Source of the DNA: Pseudomonas costantinii
Lineage (GTDB): Bacteria > Pseudomonadota > Gammaproteobacteria > Pseudomonadales > Pseudomonadaceae
Assembly: GCF_001870435.1 (NCBI RefSeq)
Contig: NZ_MDDR01000009.1
Location: forward strand, 58,835-122,834
DNA: 64,000 nucleotides
Direction of reading: 5' to 3'
The notes beneath the pieces were generated by a model. The model had not been told where the DNA came from. It did not search any database and saw only the letters and a program-made list of their open reading frames with translations. The position numbers and the translations under genes were made by a program. The number at the start of each line of letters is the position of its first letter. The stretch's first letter is position 1. Shown here in pieces: positions 19,922 to 28,827 of this stretch.

Positions 19922-22312
19922 TCACTCCACCTTGCTCAATACAATGGCCGCACTTTCGAACGTCATTGAGGTAAAGAGAATCAAGACCCGGGTCACGTTA
20001 TTGGGGCACCGTTGCTCCCCTGGTCGCCATACCGTCTTGGTCCGATCAGCGATGGAGCAGGATTTTCCGTTCAATACAGCGGCACCAAGGTTCACCATCT
20101 GCGCAACGATGGCAGTGGGCGAATAGCCCAGGTGCATCGCGACAGATGTCACAGGAGGCTCTGCGTTCCCGAACAGCGCCTCCAGTGCGTTGCGCTCATT
20201 GGCCAGGAAAGCTTCAGTGCCCTGGCCGACACCAATTATCAGGTCGATTTCTTCGGGCGCTACACCAGATTGCGCCAACGCCTTTCGACCCAGTTCAGCG
20301 AGGCGCTGCCCGTTTCCGGACAAGGCATGGCCAACACCTTCCTGCCCCACTTCAAAAGCCAACACTTGGGCAAGTTTTGTCCCGTTACGGGCTTCAACCG
20401 CATCAGCTGACTCCAGCAAGGTCACACTGGCTCCTTCTGTCAGGTAAAAACCCTGGCCCATCTCCTCACCGTTGAAGCGTCCCAAGGCTCCAAACTGATC
20501 ACATAGTTGGAGGGCCATGGGGGTATGTTCGTCGCTGGAAAGAGCAAAGATCCGTTCCTGGCGACCAAGCCTCACCATGTCCCAGGCCAGCTTCATACTG
20601 CCAAGTGGCCCACACAGAGTGGTGTTGAAACCTTTAATGCCAAACTTGATTGCCACCTCCCCCGCCGTTGCGTTGAGGGTTGTCAGTGGAAACTGAATGC
20701 TGCGCGCGTAACGCAGGCCTTCCTCATAAACGGAAAACATGTACTTCTCGACTGCGCGTTGCGCACCGTGTAGTAAGCCGACCACCAACCCGGTGCCGTA
20801 GCGTTGCTCGCCAACGAGCGCTTCGAGTTGGTAGCCGACAATCGCTTCGTCCATGGCCTGAAGCGCGAACTGTATGCTTGGGGAACTACGGCGACTGCTG
20901 CTTTTTTCCCCGTTTGGTGTAGGGGCCCTACCCAAATAGGTGCTGTACGCATCGTTGTTCTGCCGCGGCGCAAGTCCCGTACTCAACAGGTCCATCCAGT
21001 CAGAAGCAGTTTGTGCATAGGCGGTGTGCGCACCGTAGGCAGTCACGAACACCGCGCTAGCCTGGCGCTGCACACGAGCGAAGCGCCCGGCTTCACGTGC
21101 GATGACAAGTGAAGAGTTGTTGCCACCAAAGCCATAGTTGTTGCACAGGATGGTATTCACGGTTCCCGGTGCCTGATCGCCGTGCACATAATTCAGAGAT
21201 GCACAGCCGTCACGCACGGTGGTGAAATGGTTGTTGGGCGCGCGGTAACCTCGCTCGGCACAGGCGACGCTGATGATGAGCTCAATGACACCGCTCGCGC
21301 CCAGGGTATGGCCGATGCTCGATTTGACACTGGCAATAGCAGTGTCGCTGCCGAACAGCCGGGCGACTGCCAGCGACTCGGGCACGTCGTTACTGTCGGT
21401 GCCGGTCCCGTGGGCGCTGATGTAATCAATGTGTTCAGCGGCTAAGCCCGCGTTCGCGAGGGCATGGGTGATAGCGGTGGCAATGCCCAGCCCATTTTCA
21501 TCGACTGCGGTTGGATGGTAGGCATCCGACGAAAGCGCGTAACCGAGTACCTCGGCGTGATAGCGACCCTTGAGTTCGCCTTCGCCTAAATCTTCAAGGC
21601 GCTCAAGAATGAGCACCCCTGCCCCCTCTCCCAGGCTAATCCCGGACGGCGAGGAGAACGGTGCTGCGGGTGCCTTGCCGAGCACTTTAAGGCTGTTGAA
21701 CCCAGCTGCAATAGTATCGGACAACGTATCGGTGCCGATCACTATGACCCGATCAGCCTGCCCGGTCGCCAACAAGTCGCGCCCGTACCCAACGGCAGTG
21801 TTGCTGGACGAGCAGGCGGACGAAACCGTCGCTTTAAGGCCCTTGAGCCCCAAGCGCCGGCAGACAATGGTCGCGACATGATCGACCAACCCGGCATAGA
21901 TATCGTTCGGCGTCAGGGTTTCAACGGCTCCCGCCAGGGTACGTTTGATTACCTTCTCGCTATGCTGGATACCACTGTGCGAAGTACCGACCACTACCGC
22001 AGTGCGCTCGCTGTCCAGTCGGGTAGCGTCCAGCCCGGCATTGGCGAGTGCTTCTTCCATGGCCTTAAGGGCGAACCACAGACCCCGATCGGTGCTCGCG
22101 GTCAATACCGGGTCGAGGCCAAACGTATCGCCTGAAATAAACTCCGACGCCAAGCACGCCAATTGTTGAGCGTCGATGTTCGTGGACGGGACAATGGAGT
22201 GACGCCCCTCAAGGATCGCCTCACACACACTGGCCACGGATCGACCGAGCGGTGTGAAAATGCCCATTCCGGTAATAACGACAGGCGGCGCGCTGACAGA
22301 TAAAGTGCTCAT
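19922..22312 (-). CDS. ketosynthase fused to a chain-length-factor-like domain
   Basis: 796 residues, twice the usual KAS I/II length. The first half (about 1-410) has the full triad: Cys167 in SSACSSSNTAVG, His301 in AHGTGTDSND and His335 in KSSIGHTLGASG. The second half (about 420-796) is a weaker KS homologue in which both His motifs are replaced (GVGQGTEAF; SVAMHLGYSPTAI) and the Cys region is TTLCGPLGSMKL. This matches an active KS plus inactive KS-beta in one chain. The ATG at 22312 follows GAGGGA by 8 nt. It is the likely core elongation enzyme of the cluster. Confidence 0.88.
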   Translation of the reverse strand: MSTLSVSAPPVVITGMGIFTPLGRSVASVCEAILEGRHSIVPSTNIDAQQLACLASEFISGDTFGLDPVLTASTDRGLWFALKAMEEALANAGLDATRLDSERTAVVVGTSHSGIQHSEKVIKRTLAGAVETLTPNDIYAGLVDHVATIVCRRLGLKGLKATVSSACSSSNTAVGYGRDLLATGQADRVIVIGTDTLSDTIAAGFNSLKVLGKAPAAPFSSPSGISLGEGAGVLILERLEDLGEGELKGRYHAEVLGYALSSDAYHPTAVDENGLGIATAITHALANAGLAAEHIDYISAHGTGTDSNDVPESLAVARLFGSDTAIASVKSSIGHTLGASGVIELIISVACAERGYRAPNNHFTTVRDGCASLNYVHGDQAPGTVNTILCNNYGFGGNNSSLVIAREAGRFARVQRQASAVFVTAYGAHTAYAQTASDWMDLLSTGLAPRQNNDAYSTYLGRAPTPNGEKSSSRRSSPSIQFALQAMDEAIVGYQLEALVGEQRYGTGLVVGLLHGAQRAVEKYMFSVYEEGLRYARSIQFPLTTLNATAGEVAIKFGIKGFNTTLCGPLGSMKLAWDMVRLGRQERIFALSSDEHTPMALQLCDQFGALGRFNGEEMGQGFYLTEGASVTLLESADAVEARNGTKLAQVLAFEVGQEGVGHALSGNGQRLAELGRKALAQSGVAPEEIDLIIGVGQGTEAFLANERNALEALFGNAEPPVTSVAMHLGYSPTAIVAQMVNLGAAVLNGKSCSIADRTKTVWRPGEQRCPNNVTRVLILFTSMTFESAAIVLSKVE

Positions 22313-22324
22313 CAACAGATTCCC

Positions 22325-23077
22325 TCAGCGTAAATGACCGCCATCAACCTTGATGGTCGTAGCCTGTATGTAGCCCGGTTGCAGCAACCCGCACACCACG
22401 CGTGCAACATCCCCTGATGTGCCCATCGCGCCCAGCGATGCACTGTTCAAGATGGGTTCGAACATCACCGGTGAGAGACCCGCCACCATTTCAGTGGCGA
22501 TGAAGCCCGGCGCCACGGCATTGACTTGCAGACCGGTGCGTCCGAACCGTCGGGCCAACAGTTGGGTGTACCCGATAAGGCCACCTTTGGTGGTGGCATA
22601 TGGCACCTGTCCAGCCTTGCCGTAGACACCGGCCGCGGAGGCGATAAACACCACCGACGCCGGCAACGCTGCACGCAAGAGCGGGAGCAGTTGTTCGGTC
22701 AAGTCAATTGTGCCGACCAGATTTGCGTTCAGTACCCGGTCCACTGACGCGTCGTTCAGGGACAGAAAAGAGCCGTCGTGGGTGGTTCCAGCATTGTTTA
22801 CAAGTACGCCGACCGACTCGAACGTATCAGCCACCCAAGACGAGAAGGTGTTGATCGATTCGGGGACCTCCAGGTCCATCTCGATGACGTCGGCGTCTAA
22901 CCCTGCGCAGCGCAGCGTCTGTAACAATGCCTCTGCACTGCGAGTATCACTGCGATAGGTAACGACCAGGCGTGCCCCAGCAATATAGGGATCTCCGGCA
23001 AGCATCTGACGGGCGACTTCATCCACAATGGCTCTGCCGATACCACGGGTTCCCCCGGTAATGATCACTGCTTTCAT
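22325..23077 (-). CDS. 3-oxoacyl-ACP reductase (FabG-type SDR)
   Basis: 250 residues. The NADP loop TGGTRGIG, the VNNAGTT segment and the active-site YATTK are intact, so it should reduce beta-ketoacyl-ACP made by the adjacent ketosynthase. It lies 12 nt upstream of the ketosynthase and 9 nt after the degenerate SDR gene, in one transcriptional run. Length and motifs are typical of FabG. Confidence 0.92.
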   Translation of the reverse strand: MKAVIITGGTRGIGRAIVDEVARQMLAGDPYIAGARLVVTYRSDTRSAEALLQTLRCAGLDADVIEMDLEVPESINTFSSWVADTFESVGVLVNNAGTTHDGSFLSLNDASVDRVLNANLVGTIDLTEQLLPLLRAALPASVVFIASAAGVYGKAGQVPYATTKGGLIGYTQLLARRFGRTGLQVNAVAPGFIATEMVAGLSPVMFEPILNSASLGAMGTSGDVARVVCGLLQPGYIQATTIKVDGGHLR

Positions 23078-23086
23078 ATCGGTCTC

Positions 23087-23752
23087 TCAGATGTTGCAGG
23101 TCGAAATACCGCCGCCCAGAGGGATCACTCCACCGGTGGTAGCAAGGGCATTCAGGGATGCATACATGTGCAACGTTTCCGCCAGGCTGGCGGCGGGCTG
23201 GGGTCGGTAACGAAGCCCGTACACATGCAAATTGTCCCGTGCCAGGCGCACAGACTCCCTGGCGACGGTGCCCTCAGGGGGATGCATCATGAATAAATTG
23301 AGATAAACGTCCAGGTGAGCAACCTCCTTGGCCAGACAGCACACGGCAGCGGTCGCCGCCTGGTTCATCACCGGGTTGCACGGCACATCAAGACTCGAGT
23401 TGAGGCTATGGTCGCAGCACAACACCCAGATCCGCCCTCCGCCCCCCCTGGCCATATGTTGGGCACAGTGCTTGAGGGTGTGCAGCAAGGTCTTTGTGCG
23501 CCTATGCATGGCCTCAATGGCTAGGCGCGGGTCCGCTGCAAATTCCGCCAGCTCATCAAATCCATCGGTCAGATCCAGGAACACATTGCGATAACTCCCG
23601 CCAACGGCAGCCTGGCGTAATAGCGTTTTAAGTCCGTCCCCGTCGAGCACCGATACGAGTTCAAGCTCATCAACTTGCCCGCCATCGGCTCGTAGCCTGC
23701 TACCCAGCTCCATGGCGACAGCGCCATGGCCATTAATCAGTAGATGCCGCAT
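23087..23752 (-). CDS. degenerate SDR-like protein, probably non-catalytic
   Basis: 221 residues with SDR-like length and ending (ALATTGGVIPLGGGIST resembles the FabG end IxGxxxxVDGG). The TGxxxGIG cofactor loop is replaced by INGHGAVAMELG and the YxxxK pair is absent from the region NPVMNQAATAAV. I therefore infer a structural partner of the FabG encoded next to it. The ATG at 23752 is preferred; a GTG at 23764 just after the carrier-protein stop is possible. Confidence 0.6.
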   Translation of the reverse strand: MRHLLINGHGAVAMELGSRLRADGGQVDELELVSVLDGDGLKTLLRQAAVGGSYRNVFLDLTDGFDELAEFAADPRLAIEAMHRRTKTLLHTLKHCAQHMARGGGGRIWVLCCDHSLNSSLDVPCNPVMNQAATAAVCCLAKEVAHLDVYLNLFMMHPPEGTVARESVRLARDNLHVYGLRYRPQPAASLAETLHMYASLNALATTGGVIPLGGGISTCNI

Positions 23753-23764
23753 AGGAGGTCTCAC

Positions 23765-24058
23765 TCAAACAGCAACTGGCAGTCGGGCCTGGACCATATC
23801 GATCACGGCCGCAATGGATGCGAAGTGCTGTTCGATAAAGTCCCCTTCGATCTCTATCGGCTCCAGCCCATACGCACGTTCAAGGCCGACCAACAGGTCT
23901 AGCGCGTCCACGGAGTCCAACCCCAGCCCCCCCTCGCTCAGCAACAGGGTCTGCTCGGAGAAGTCCGTCGCGGTGTAACCATCATCGGCGAGCTCAAGAC
24001 GCTCAAGGAGGATGGTGTGGACGATGTAGTGGAAGATTTTCTGGCGTTGATTACTCAT
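23765..24058 (-). CDS. acyl carrier protein (first of two)
   Basis: 97 residues with the phosphopantetheine site GLGLDSVDALDLL, matching the DSV/DSL context of carrier proteins. The protein is strongly acidic. The ATG at 24058 is preferred; the longer frame to 24091 adds an unlikely leader. Carrier proteins with LDSVDALDL and an elongated N-terminus are typical of aryl-polyene-type clusters. It lies between the dehydratase and the SDR-like gene. Confidence 0.92.
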   Translation of the reverse strand: MSNQRQKIFHYIVHTILLERLELADDGYTATDFSEQTLLLSEGGLGLDSVDALDLLVGLERAYGLEPIEIEGDFIEQHFASIAAVIDMVQARLPVAV

Positions 24059-24106
24059 GGTGAACTCTCTTTGTTGTGGAGAAATGACCAACCTGCCTGG
24101 CCGGCA

Positions 24107-24547
24107 TCAGACTTTCTGGTACAGGGTGACGTCGAGCTTGGCGACCGTTTTGCCGTCGCAACGTGCGATACAAGCAAAACGGCAGAAACGTGAAGATGCT
24201 GTGTGCTGATCCGAGACCGGATTCAACGGGCGTGCCTCCATCTCAACAGTGGCGTCGGGCTTCACGGGTGCCGAAAACGATGCACGATCAATAGACACGA
24301 TGAAGCCTTCCGACTTGCGTCCCAGCCGCTGGTTGAACCAGGCCCGACAAGACTGAGCCATGCTCTCCACCAAAATCACGCCCGGCACAATCGGGTTCCC
24401 GGGAAAGTGCCCGGCGAAGAAAACCTCGTCGCCGACATAGCGTGCCGTGGAGCGAATAACGCCCTCAAGCGGATAGAAGATGACGTCGTCCACAAAGCGG
24501 AAAGGCGCGGTCTGAACCAGAAAGGTTTCTACGTCGATGTGTTCCAT
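24107..24547 (-). CDS. 3-hydroxyacyl-ACP dehydratase (FabZ-type)
   Basis: 146 residues with the complete FabZ hotdog signature GHFPGNPIVPGVILVESMAQ; the catalytic pair is His47 and Glu61. It would dehydrate 3-hydroxyacyl-ACP to the trans-2-enoyl thioester. Its neighbour upstream is a homologue without the catalytic His, separated by 1 nt, which suggests a heteromeric dehydratase. Confidence 0.92.
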   Translation of the reverse strand: MEHIDVETFLVQTAPFRFVDDVIFYPLEGVIRSTARYVGDEVFFAGHFPGNPIVPGVILVESMAQSCRAWFNQRLGRKSEGFIVSIDRASFSAPVKPDATVEMEARPLNPVSDQHTASSRFCRFACIARCDGKTVAKLDVTLYQKV

Positions 24548-24548
24548 T

Positions 24549-24989
24549 TCATCCCCTCAGGTAGATACCGACGTTGCCGGACACGGCAGGCTGATGAGCT
24601 GAGCGAATCTCAAAGGCGAAATCAAAAAGTACGTGACGCTCATCCGTCAGGCGTGACTCCAGATACAAAGGAAACTGCAGCGGTGAAAGCAACTTGCGCT
24701 GTACCTGGCTGAACGAGGTGATCATGCCCGGTCCTCCAGGCCGCTCCCTGCGCTCGCGCAGAATCAGCCCGGAGGACTGCGCCGCGAACTCCAACAAGGC
24801 GATCATCTCAATCGGATCGTTGTCCACGAACCGTCCTGGCATCGGTTGCCGATGCAACTCCGTGATTACACGCTCACGATCAAGGAAGCGGACCCTGTCG
24901 ATGAACCGAAAAGGTATCCCCTGCGCCAAGGCGCTGATACGCGCTGCTGACTCCAACTCATCCATGTGCATCTCGCAGTCATCCATCAT
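24549..24989 (-). CDS. degenerate FabZ-like hotdog partner protein
   Basis: 146 residues, the same length as the FabZ next door, with the same N-terminal PFRFIDRVRF block. The active-site segment reads PGRFVDNDPIEMIALLEFAAQ: Arg53 replaces the catalytic His, while the Glu position is kept. It shares ATGA with the LolA-like gene upstream. Heterodimeric dehydratases with one inactive subunit are known from the aryl-polyene systems (ApeI/ApeP); the same is inferred here. Confidence 0.7.
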   Translation of the reverse strand: MMDDCEMHMDELESAARISALAQGIPFRFIDRVRFLDRERVITELHRQPMPGRFVDNDPIEMIALLEFAAQSSGLILRERRERPGGPGMITSFSQVQRKLLSPLQFPLYLESRLTDERHVLFDFAFEIRSAHQPAVSGNVGIYLRG

Positions 24990-25738
24990 TTACCCACCAG
25001 TGCGGCTTTGGTGAAGAGCGCATCCGAATAGGTCGCGCGGGAGTACTTACCCATACGCATCCATACCGAACTGGAAGTCCGCAGGCTGTCCAGAATCACG
25101 ATCTTTTCGACTTTTTCGCTGCCGTCGTACTGCTGGAACTCCTTGTACTGGATGGTTTTCAACAGGCGTCCAGACGCCGTGAAATGACGGGTTTCCACGG
25201 GCCGGTCAGTGTCCAGGTCGTAGTCCAGCTCAATGCGTGCGTAGGTCTGTGCACTGTCATTGGCCTTCAGGTTCAACTGCAGTCGATTACCTGCACCCGC
25301 CCGGCTGCTGGATAAAACGGTGTACCCCTTCAGGTAGGAAATATTCAGCACATCTGCGATGGACGCCGCTCCGAATACGCGCTGCAGTGGCGCTATACGA
25401 ATCACATTCGAACTGTTGGGAAGGTAAAGCCACAGGTCGCGATCGCGAAGCAGAGTCTTGCGCCCCAACTGGTTTCGGGGAGCCAACACTTCAACGAGGG
25501 CGTAACCCTTTTCACTGATCTTCACATCCAACTGGTGCTGCTCGGAGGCTTTGCCATTTTCCACCGTGATGACTTCGGCGGAAAAATTGAACCCTGTTCC
25601 TCTAAAGCCACGCAGGTACTCCATATTGCCCAAAACCCGCATCACTTCTGATGACGACGAGTCTGCCGATGCGATTTTCGGGCCGAAGATCACCATCACC
25701 AGAACCGCCAGGCGGGCCCAATGTAAAATGCTATTCAC
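24986..25738 (-). CDS. LolA-like periplasmic lipid/lipoprotein carrier
   Basis: 250 residues with a signal peptide (LAVLVMVIFGPKIASA) and the LolA_like layout of outer-membrane lipoprotein-sorting proteins: an N-terminal half ending in KTLLRDRDLWLYLP and a beta-rich C-terminal half. The GTG at 25738 has AAGGAG 6 nt upstream. It would carry a hydrophobic ligand across the periplasm. Together with the LolCD-like ABC pair upstream it forms a cluster-specific transport line. Confidence 0.8.
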   Translation of the reverse strand: MNSILHWARLAVLVMVIFGPKIASADSSSSEVMRVLGNMEYLRGFRGTGFNFSAEVITVENGKASEQHQLDVKISEKGYALVEVLAPRNQLGRKTLLRDRDLWLYLPNSSNVIRIAPLQRVFGAASIADVLNISYLKGYTVLSSSRAGAGNRLQLNLKANDSAQTYARIELDYDLDTDRPVETRHFTASGRLLKTIQYKEFQQYDGSEKVEKIVILDSLRTSSSVWMRMGKYSRATYSDALFTKAALVGK

Positions 25739-25749
25739 GGTCTACTCCT

Positions 25750-26973
25750 TTAGCGTTGCATCGCTTCGTTGATAGGCAACTTGCCGGCTCGATACGCGGG
25801 TATCAGGCCGCCAACGAACGTGGCAACCAGCGACAAAACGGCGGGCAACAACAGGGTCTTCTGATCCAGCAGGATGCGTAACGGGTAGGAAAAGGTTGAA
25901 CCCGGTGGGGTCGGCATCGAGATACGGGCATGGTTGATCAGTTCACTCAGCAGGACACCACCCAGCACCCCCATCACCACTGCGATCAGCCCTACCATGC
26001 CGCCTTCGGACAGCACCATGATCAGCAGTTGCGAGCGAGAAATGCCCAACGCTCGAATGGTGGATAGCTCGGACACTCGCTCCATCACCGCCATGGTCAT
26101 GGTGTTTAAAATGGCCGCAAAAATGATGATGATCACCAACACCGTCACGAACCCAAAGATGTTGTCGAACATGGCCTTGATCTGATGGTAGTGCTCCGAC
26201 ATTTCGGACCAGGATTTCACCGTCAACTTGTCGCCCGCGTTGGCAACTGCATCGCGTATACGCTGATCCGTAGCAGCAGTCAGGCGCGTCTCGTCCAACA
26301 GTACGACGAGATTGGTGATGGACTTTGAATACAACGCCTCTTGCATCAGAGGCAGATTGATTTTCATGAAACGCTTGTTCAGCTCCTTGGCCCCCGTGTC
26401 CATAGCACCCACCACCTGGACATCCACCGCATTGATGGCCCCTTCGGAGGTAGTCGTCAGGAAGGTGACAATGTCGCCAATATCAGCCCCCAACTCGGCC
26501 AATAATTCGCGCCCTACCAGCGCTCCTTCTGGTTTGCTGGCGAACAGACCCGTTCCACGTACCACACGCACCGCCCTGCTGATCTCCGCATCCGCATCGG
26601 GCTCAACGCCGTAGGCCAGAATGCCCACAGACTTATTGCCAAAAGACAATAAACCTTGAGCTTCGATACGGCGGCTGACCAGGCGCACCTCATCCTGCGC
26701 TTCCAGTGCCCGGATCGCGCTCACCGCCTGATCGCTGTCGATCAAACTGCTGGCATAGGCCTCCTCCCCTTGTCGAGAGGAGAAAACCTGATAGTGGCCA
26801 AGCTGCGAGTAGATACTGCCCAGTCGAATACCTTCGTAGATCTGGGCCACGTAACCACCGAACAGCACAAGGCTGATCGTGCCTACGATGATCGCCACGC
26901 ACGCGATCATGTTTTTTCGCCAGTCACGCAAGACATTCAACAGAATGAGTCGAGTGACGAATAAAATTCGCAT
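25750..26973 (-). CDS. FtsX/LolC-type ABC transporter permease
   Basis: 407 residues. One N-terminal transmembrane helix is followed by a large periplasmic domain and three C-terminal helices (VTVLVIIIIFAAILNTMTMA; GGMVGLIAVVMGVLGGVLLS; LLLPAVLSLVATFVGGLIPA). This is the MacB/LolCE architecture. These permeases extract lipoproteins or amphiphiles from the outer leaflet of the inner membrane. It lies with its ATPase (27616-28284) and the LolA-like carrier. Confidence 0.88.
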   Translation of the reverse strand: MRILFVTRLILLNVLRDWRKNMIACVAIIVGTISLVLFGGYVAQIYEGIRLGSIYSQLGHYQVFSSRQGEEAYASSLIDSDQAVSAIRALEAQDEVRLVSRRIEAQGLLSFGNKSVGILAYGVEPDADAEISRAVRVVRGTGLFASKPEGALVGRELLAELGADIGDIVTFLTTTSEGAINAVDVQVVGAMDTGAKELNKRFMKINLPLMQEALYSKSITNLVVLLDETRLTAATDQRIRDAVANAGDKLTVKSWSEMSEHYHQIKAMFDNIFGFVTVLVIIIIFAAILNTMTMAVMERVSELSTIRALGISRSQLLIMVLSEGGMVGLIAVVMGVLGGVLLSELINHARISMPTPPGSTFSYPLRILLDQKTLLLPAVLSLVATFVGGLIPAYRAGKLPINEAMQR

Positions 26974-27005
26974 AAAAAGCAGTCCTTGCTGATGTCGGAT
27001 TAGCG

Positions 27006-27611
27006 TCAGTTCTGGGTGTGAGCCGCTGCCGGTTGCTGATCAAGCATGGCCTGGGTGCTACGAACCTTGTCTTGCAGCCCTGCCGGCAGTCGAACAAAAC
27101 CAGGGCTGGCGGCAGCGATTCTGAGGTCTTCACGTGCCAGTTCGGCCTTGCCCATAAACTCGGGGACGTTTGCGCAGGTCAGGCCTCGATTGATACGAGC
27201 GGTAAGATTGTCCGGAAACTGCGCCACGGCGCGATCCAAGTAACGAAACCCAGTAGCCACCAATGCCCCTGCCTGGCGCGCGTTATCGACGTGAAACACA
27301 GCCTTTCGCACGTACAGCGCGCCGAGCGTCGAGATAAGCTCGGCCTCATGATGACCGACTGCCTCTACCCGCTCTGCTCCACCGTCGGCGATCAGTGCCT
27401 GGATTTGTTTGATCGCCACATCCAGTTGATCTTCGTTCGCGCCCGCAGATGACGTGGCCTGACGTGCGTTGGCTAATACGGCTACCGGATCGTTCGGCAC
27501 CGTTGACGCAGAAACGGCCGCGGTCTCTGCATTTTTGCTCGAGGGTACTTGATGAGCATCCCCACAGGCCGCAAGCGTCAGAAAGAGGCAGGTAAAAAAG
27601 ATCTTGTTCAT
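27006..27611 (-). CDS. predicted lipoprotein, helical-repeat-like
   Basis: 201 residues. A lipoprotein signal ends in the lipobox LAAC (about residues 13-16). The mature part is Ala-rich and predicted helical, with a TPR-like stretch (GFRYLDRAVAQFPDNLTARI). The ATG at 27611 has AAGGGA upstream and follows the ATPase stop by 4 nt. It lies between the subunits of the LolCD-like transporter, so an accessory role in that export line is likely. The family is otherwise not recognised. Confidence 0.75.
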   Translation of the reverse strand: MNKIFFTCLFLTLAACGDAHQVPSSKNAETAAVSASTVPNDPVAVLANARQATSSAGANEDQLDVAIKQIQALIADGGAERVEAVGHHEAELISTLGALYVRKAVFHVDNARQAGALVATGFRYLDRAVAQFPDNLTARINRGLTCANVPEFMGKAELAREDLRIAAASPGFVRLPAGLQDKVRSTQAMLDQQPAAAHTQN

Positions 27612-27615
27612 GATT

Positions 27616-28284
27616 TCATTCCCTTGAACTAATGATTTGTCCATCCTGCATATCAATTTTCCGCGGACAGTGATCGGAGAAATCCCGGTCGTGGGTAGCC
27701 ACCACGACGGTGACCCCTTTTTCCTGGTTGAGGCGACGCAGAAGCCCATAGACAATGTCACTGTTCTCGGCATCCAGATTGGCGGTCGGCTCATCCGCAA
27801 TGATCAGGTCAGGGCGTTTGGCAAACGCACGTGCGATAGACACGCGTTGCATCTGTCCGCCGGAAAGTTCTCGGGGGCGGCGCTGTGCAAAACTGTCCAT
27901 TCCCACTTCGGCCAACGCCGCCATAGCCTTGTCATGTGCCTGGTGATCTTTGAGCATAAACAGCGGATACATCACGTTCTCCAACGCGGTGAGCGCCGGG
28001 TGCAAATTGAACTGCTGAAAAATGATGCCGATGTGCTGTCGACGAATGCGGGCCAATTGCGCATCTGTCGTCCCAGCGATGCTCTTACCCTCGAACAGCA
28101 CCTCGCCCGACGAAGGCACGTTGATCAGGCCGAGGATTCCGAGCAACGTGCTCTTACCGCTGCCACTCTTGCCCGCCAGGCAGACCAGCTCTCCTCGTGC
28201 AATGTTTAAGTCAATATCACGCACCGCAAAGCCCGTGACGGGCGCGCGACCATACTGTTTACAAACTTTTCTTAGGGAAAACAT
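27616..28284 (-). CDS. LolD/MacB-type ABC transporter ATPase
   Basis: 222 residues. Walker A is [14 protein letters not shown], the signature is [14 protein letters not shown] and Walker B is [16 protein letters not shown]; these match the LolD/FtsE group. It pairs with the FtsX/LolC-type permease two genes downstream. Only one permease type is encoded, so a homodimer like MacB or LolCDE variants with a single LolF-type subunit is likely. Confidence 0.92.
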   Translation of the reverse strand: MFSLRKVCKQYGRAPVTGFAVRDIDLNIARGELVCLAGKSGSGKSTLLGILGLINVPSSGEVLFEGKSIAGTTDAQLARIRRQHIGIIFQQFNLHPALTALENVMYPLFMLKDHQAHDKAMAALAEVGMDSFAQRRPRELSGGQMQRVSIARAFAKRPDLIIADEPTANLDAENSDIVYGLLRRLNQEKGVTVVVATHDRDFSDHCPRKIDMQDGQIISSRE

Positions 28285-28290
28285 CTGGCT

Positions 28291-28827
28291 TCACTGCCCT
28301 GGTCTGGTGTCGATGAATTGATGAAACTCAGCGGGAAGAGTCTGGATGACCGCCTCGATCCGCTTGAGGCTTTCGGGCTCGAGTTGACGAGTATCAGCGC
28401 CGACCCAGTGGACGCTGAAAGTGTTATCTGCCGATGACCATGAGTAGAGTCTGAAGTTGGCGTCGATACACAGGTGAGGTAGCCCACGTCGCTGTAATTC
28501 GAGGCTTTCGACATCGAGGTCGTGGAACAACGCCACCCGAGGGTCCAGAAGAATTGTCGGCAACGCGATGGTCGAAGGCATCCTGACTCGCGCCAGCACC
28601 AGAGGGACGCTAGCGTCTCCCAGCACTACCGTGACCAGCCGTTCCAGGAAGCGGTAGTACTCATGAAAGGACATGACGATGGGCAGCTTCTCATCGAAAT
28701 TCAACTGAAGCGGAACGGCCAACTCGTCATCACTGAACGGGGCTCCACCCAGCGAGGTCGGGATCAGTTCACGACGCCGGAGGGTGATATCCAAGCGCCC
28801 GCGGAAACCTTCGATCACACTGCTCAT
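28291..28827 (-). CDS. unknown protein in phosphonate/FAS island
   Basis: 178 residues with no recognised domain, no signal peptide and no membrane segment. It shares ATGA with the reduced KAS III-like gene upstream and ends 6 nt before the LolD-like ATPase, so it belongs to the operon. A hotdog or START-like fold is possible from its beta-rich look, but I see no motif that would support a function. Confidence 0.6.
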   Translation of the reverse strand: MSSVIEGFRGRLDITLRRRELIPTSLGGAPFSDDELAVPLQLNFDEKLPIVMSFHEYYRFLERLVTVVLGDASVPLVLARVRMPSTIALPTILLDPRVALFHDLDVESLELQRRGLPHLCIDANFRLYSWSSADNTFSVHWVGADTRQLEPESLKRIEAVIQTLPAEFHQFIDTRPGQ

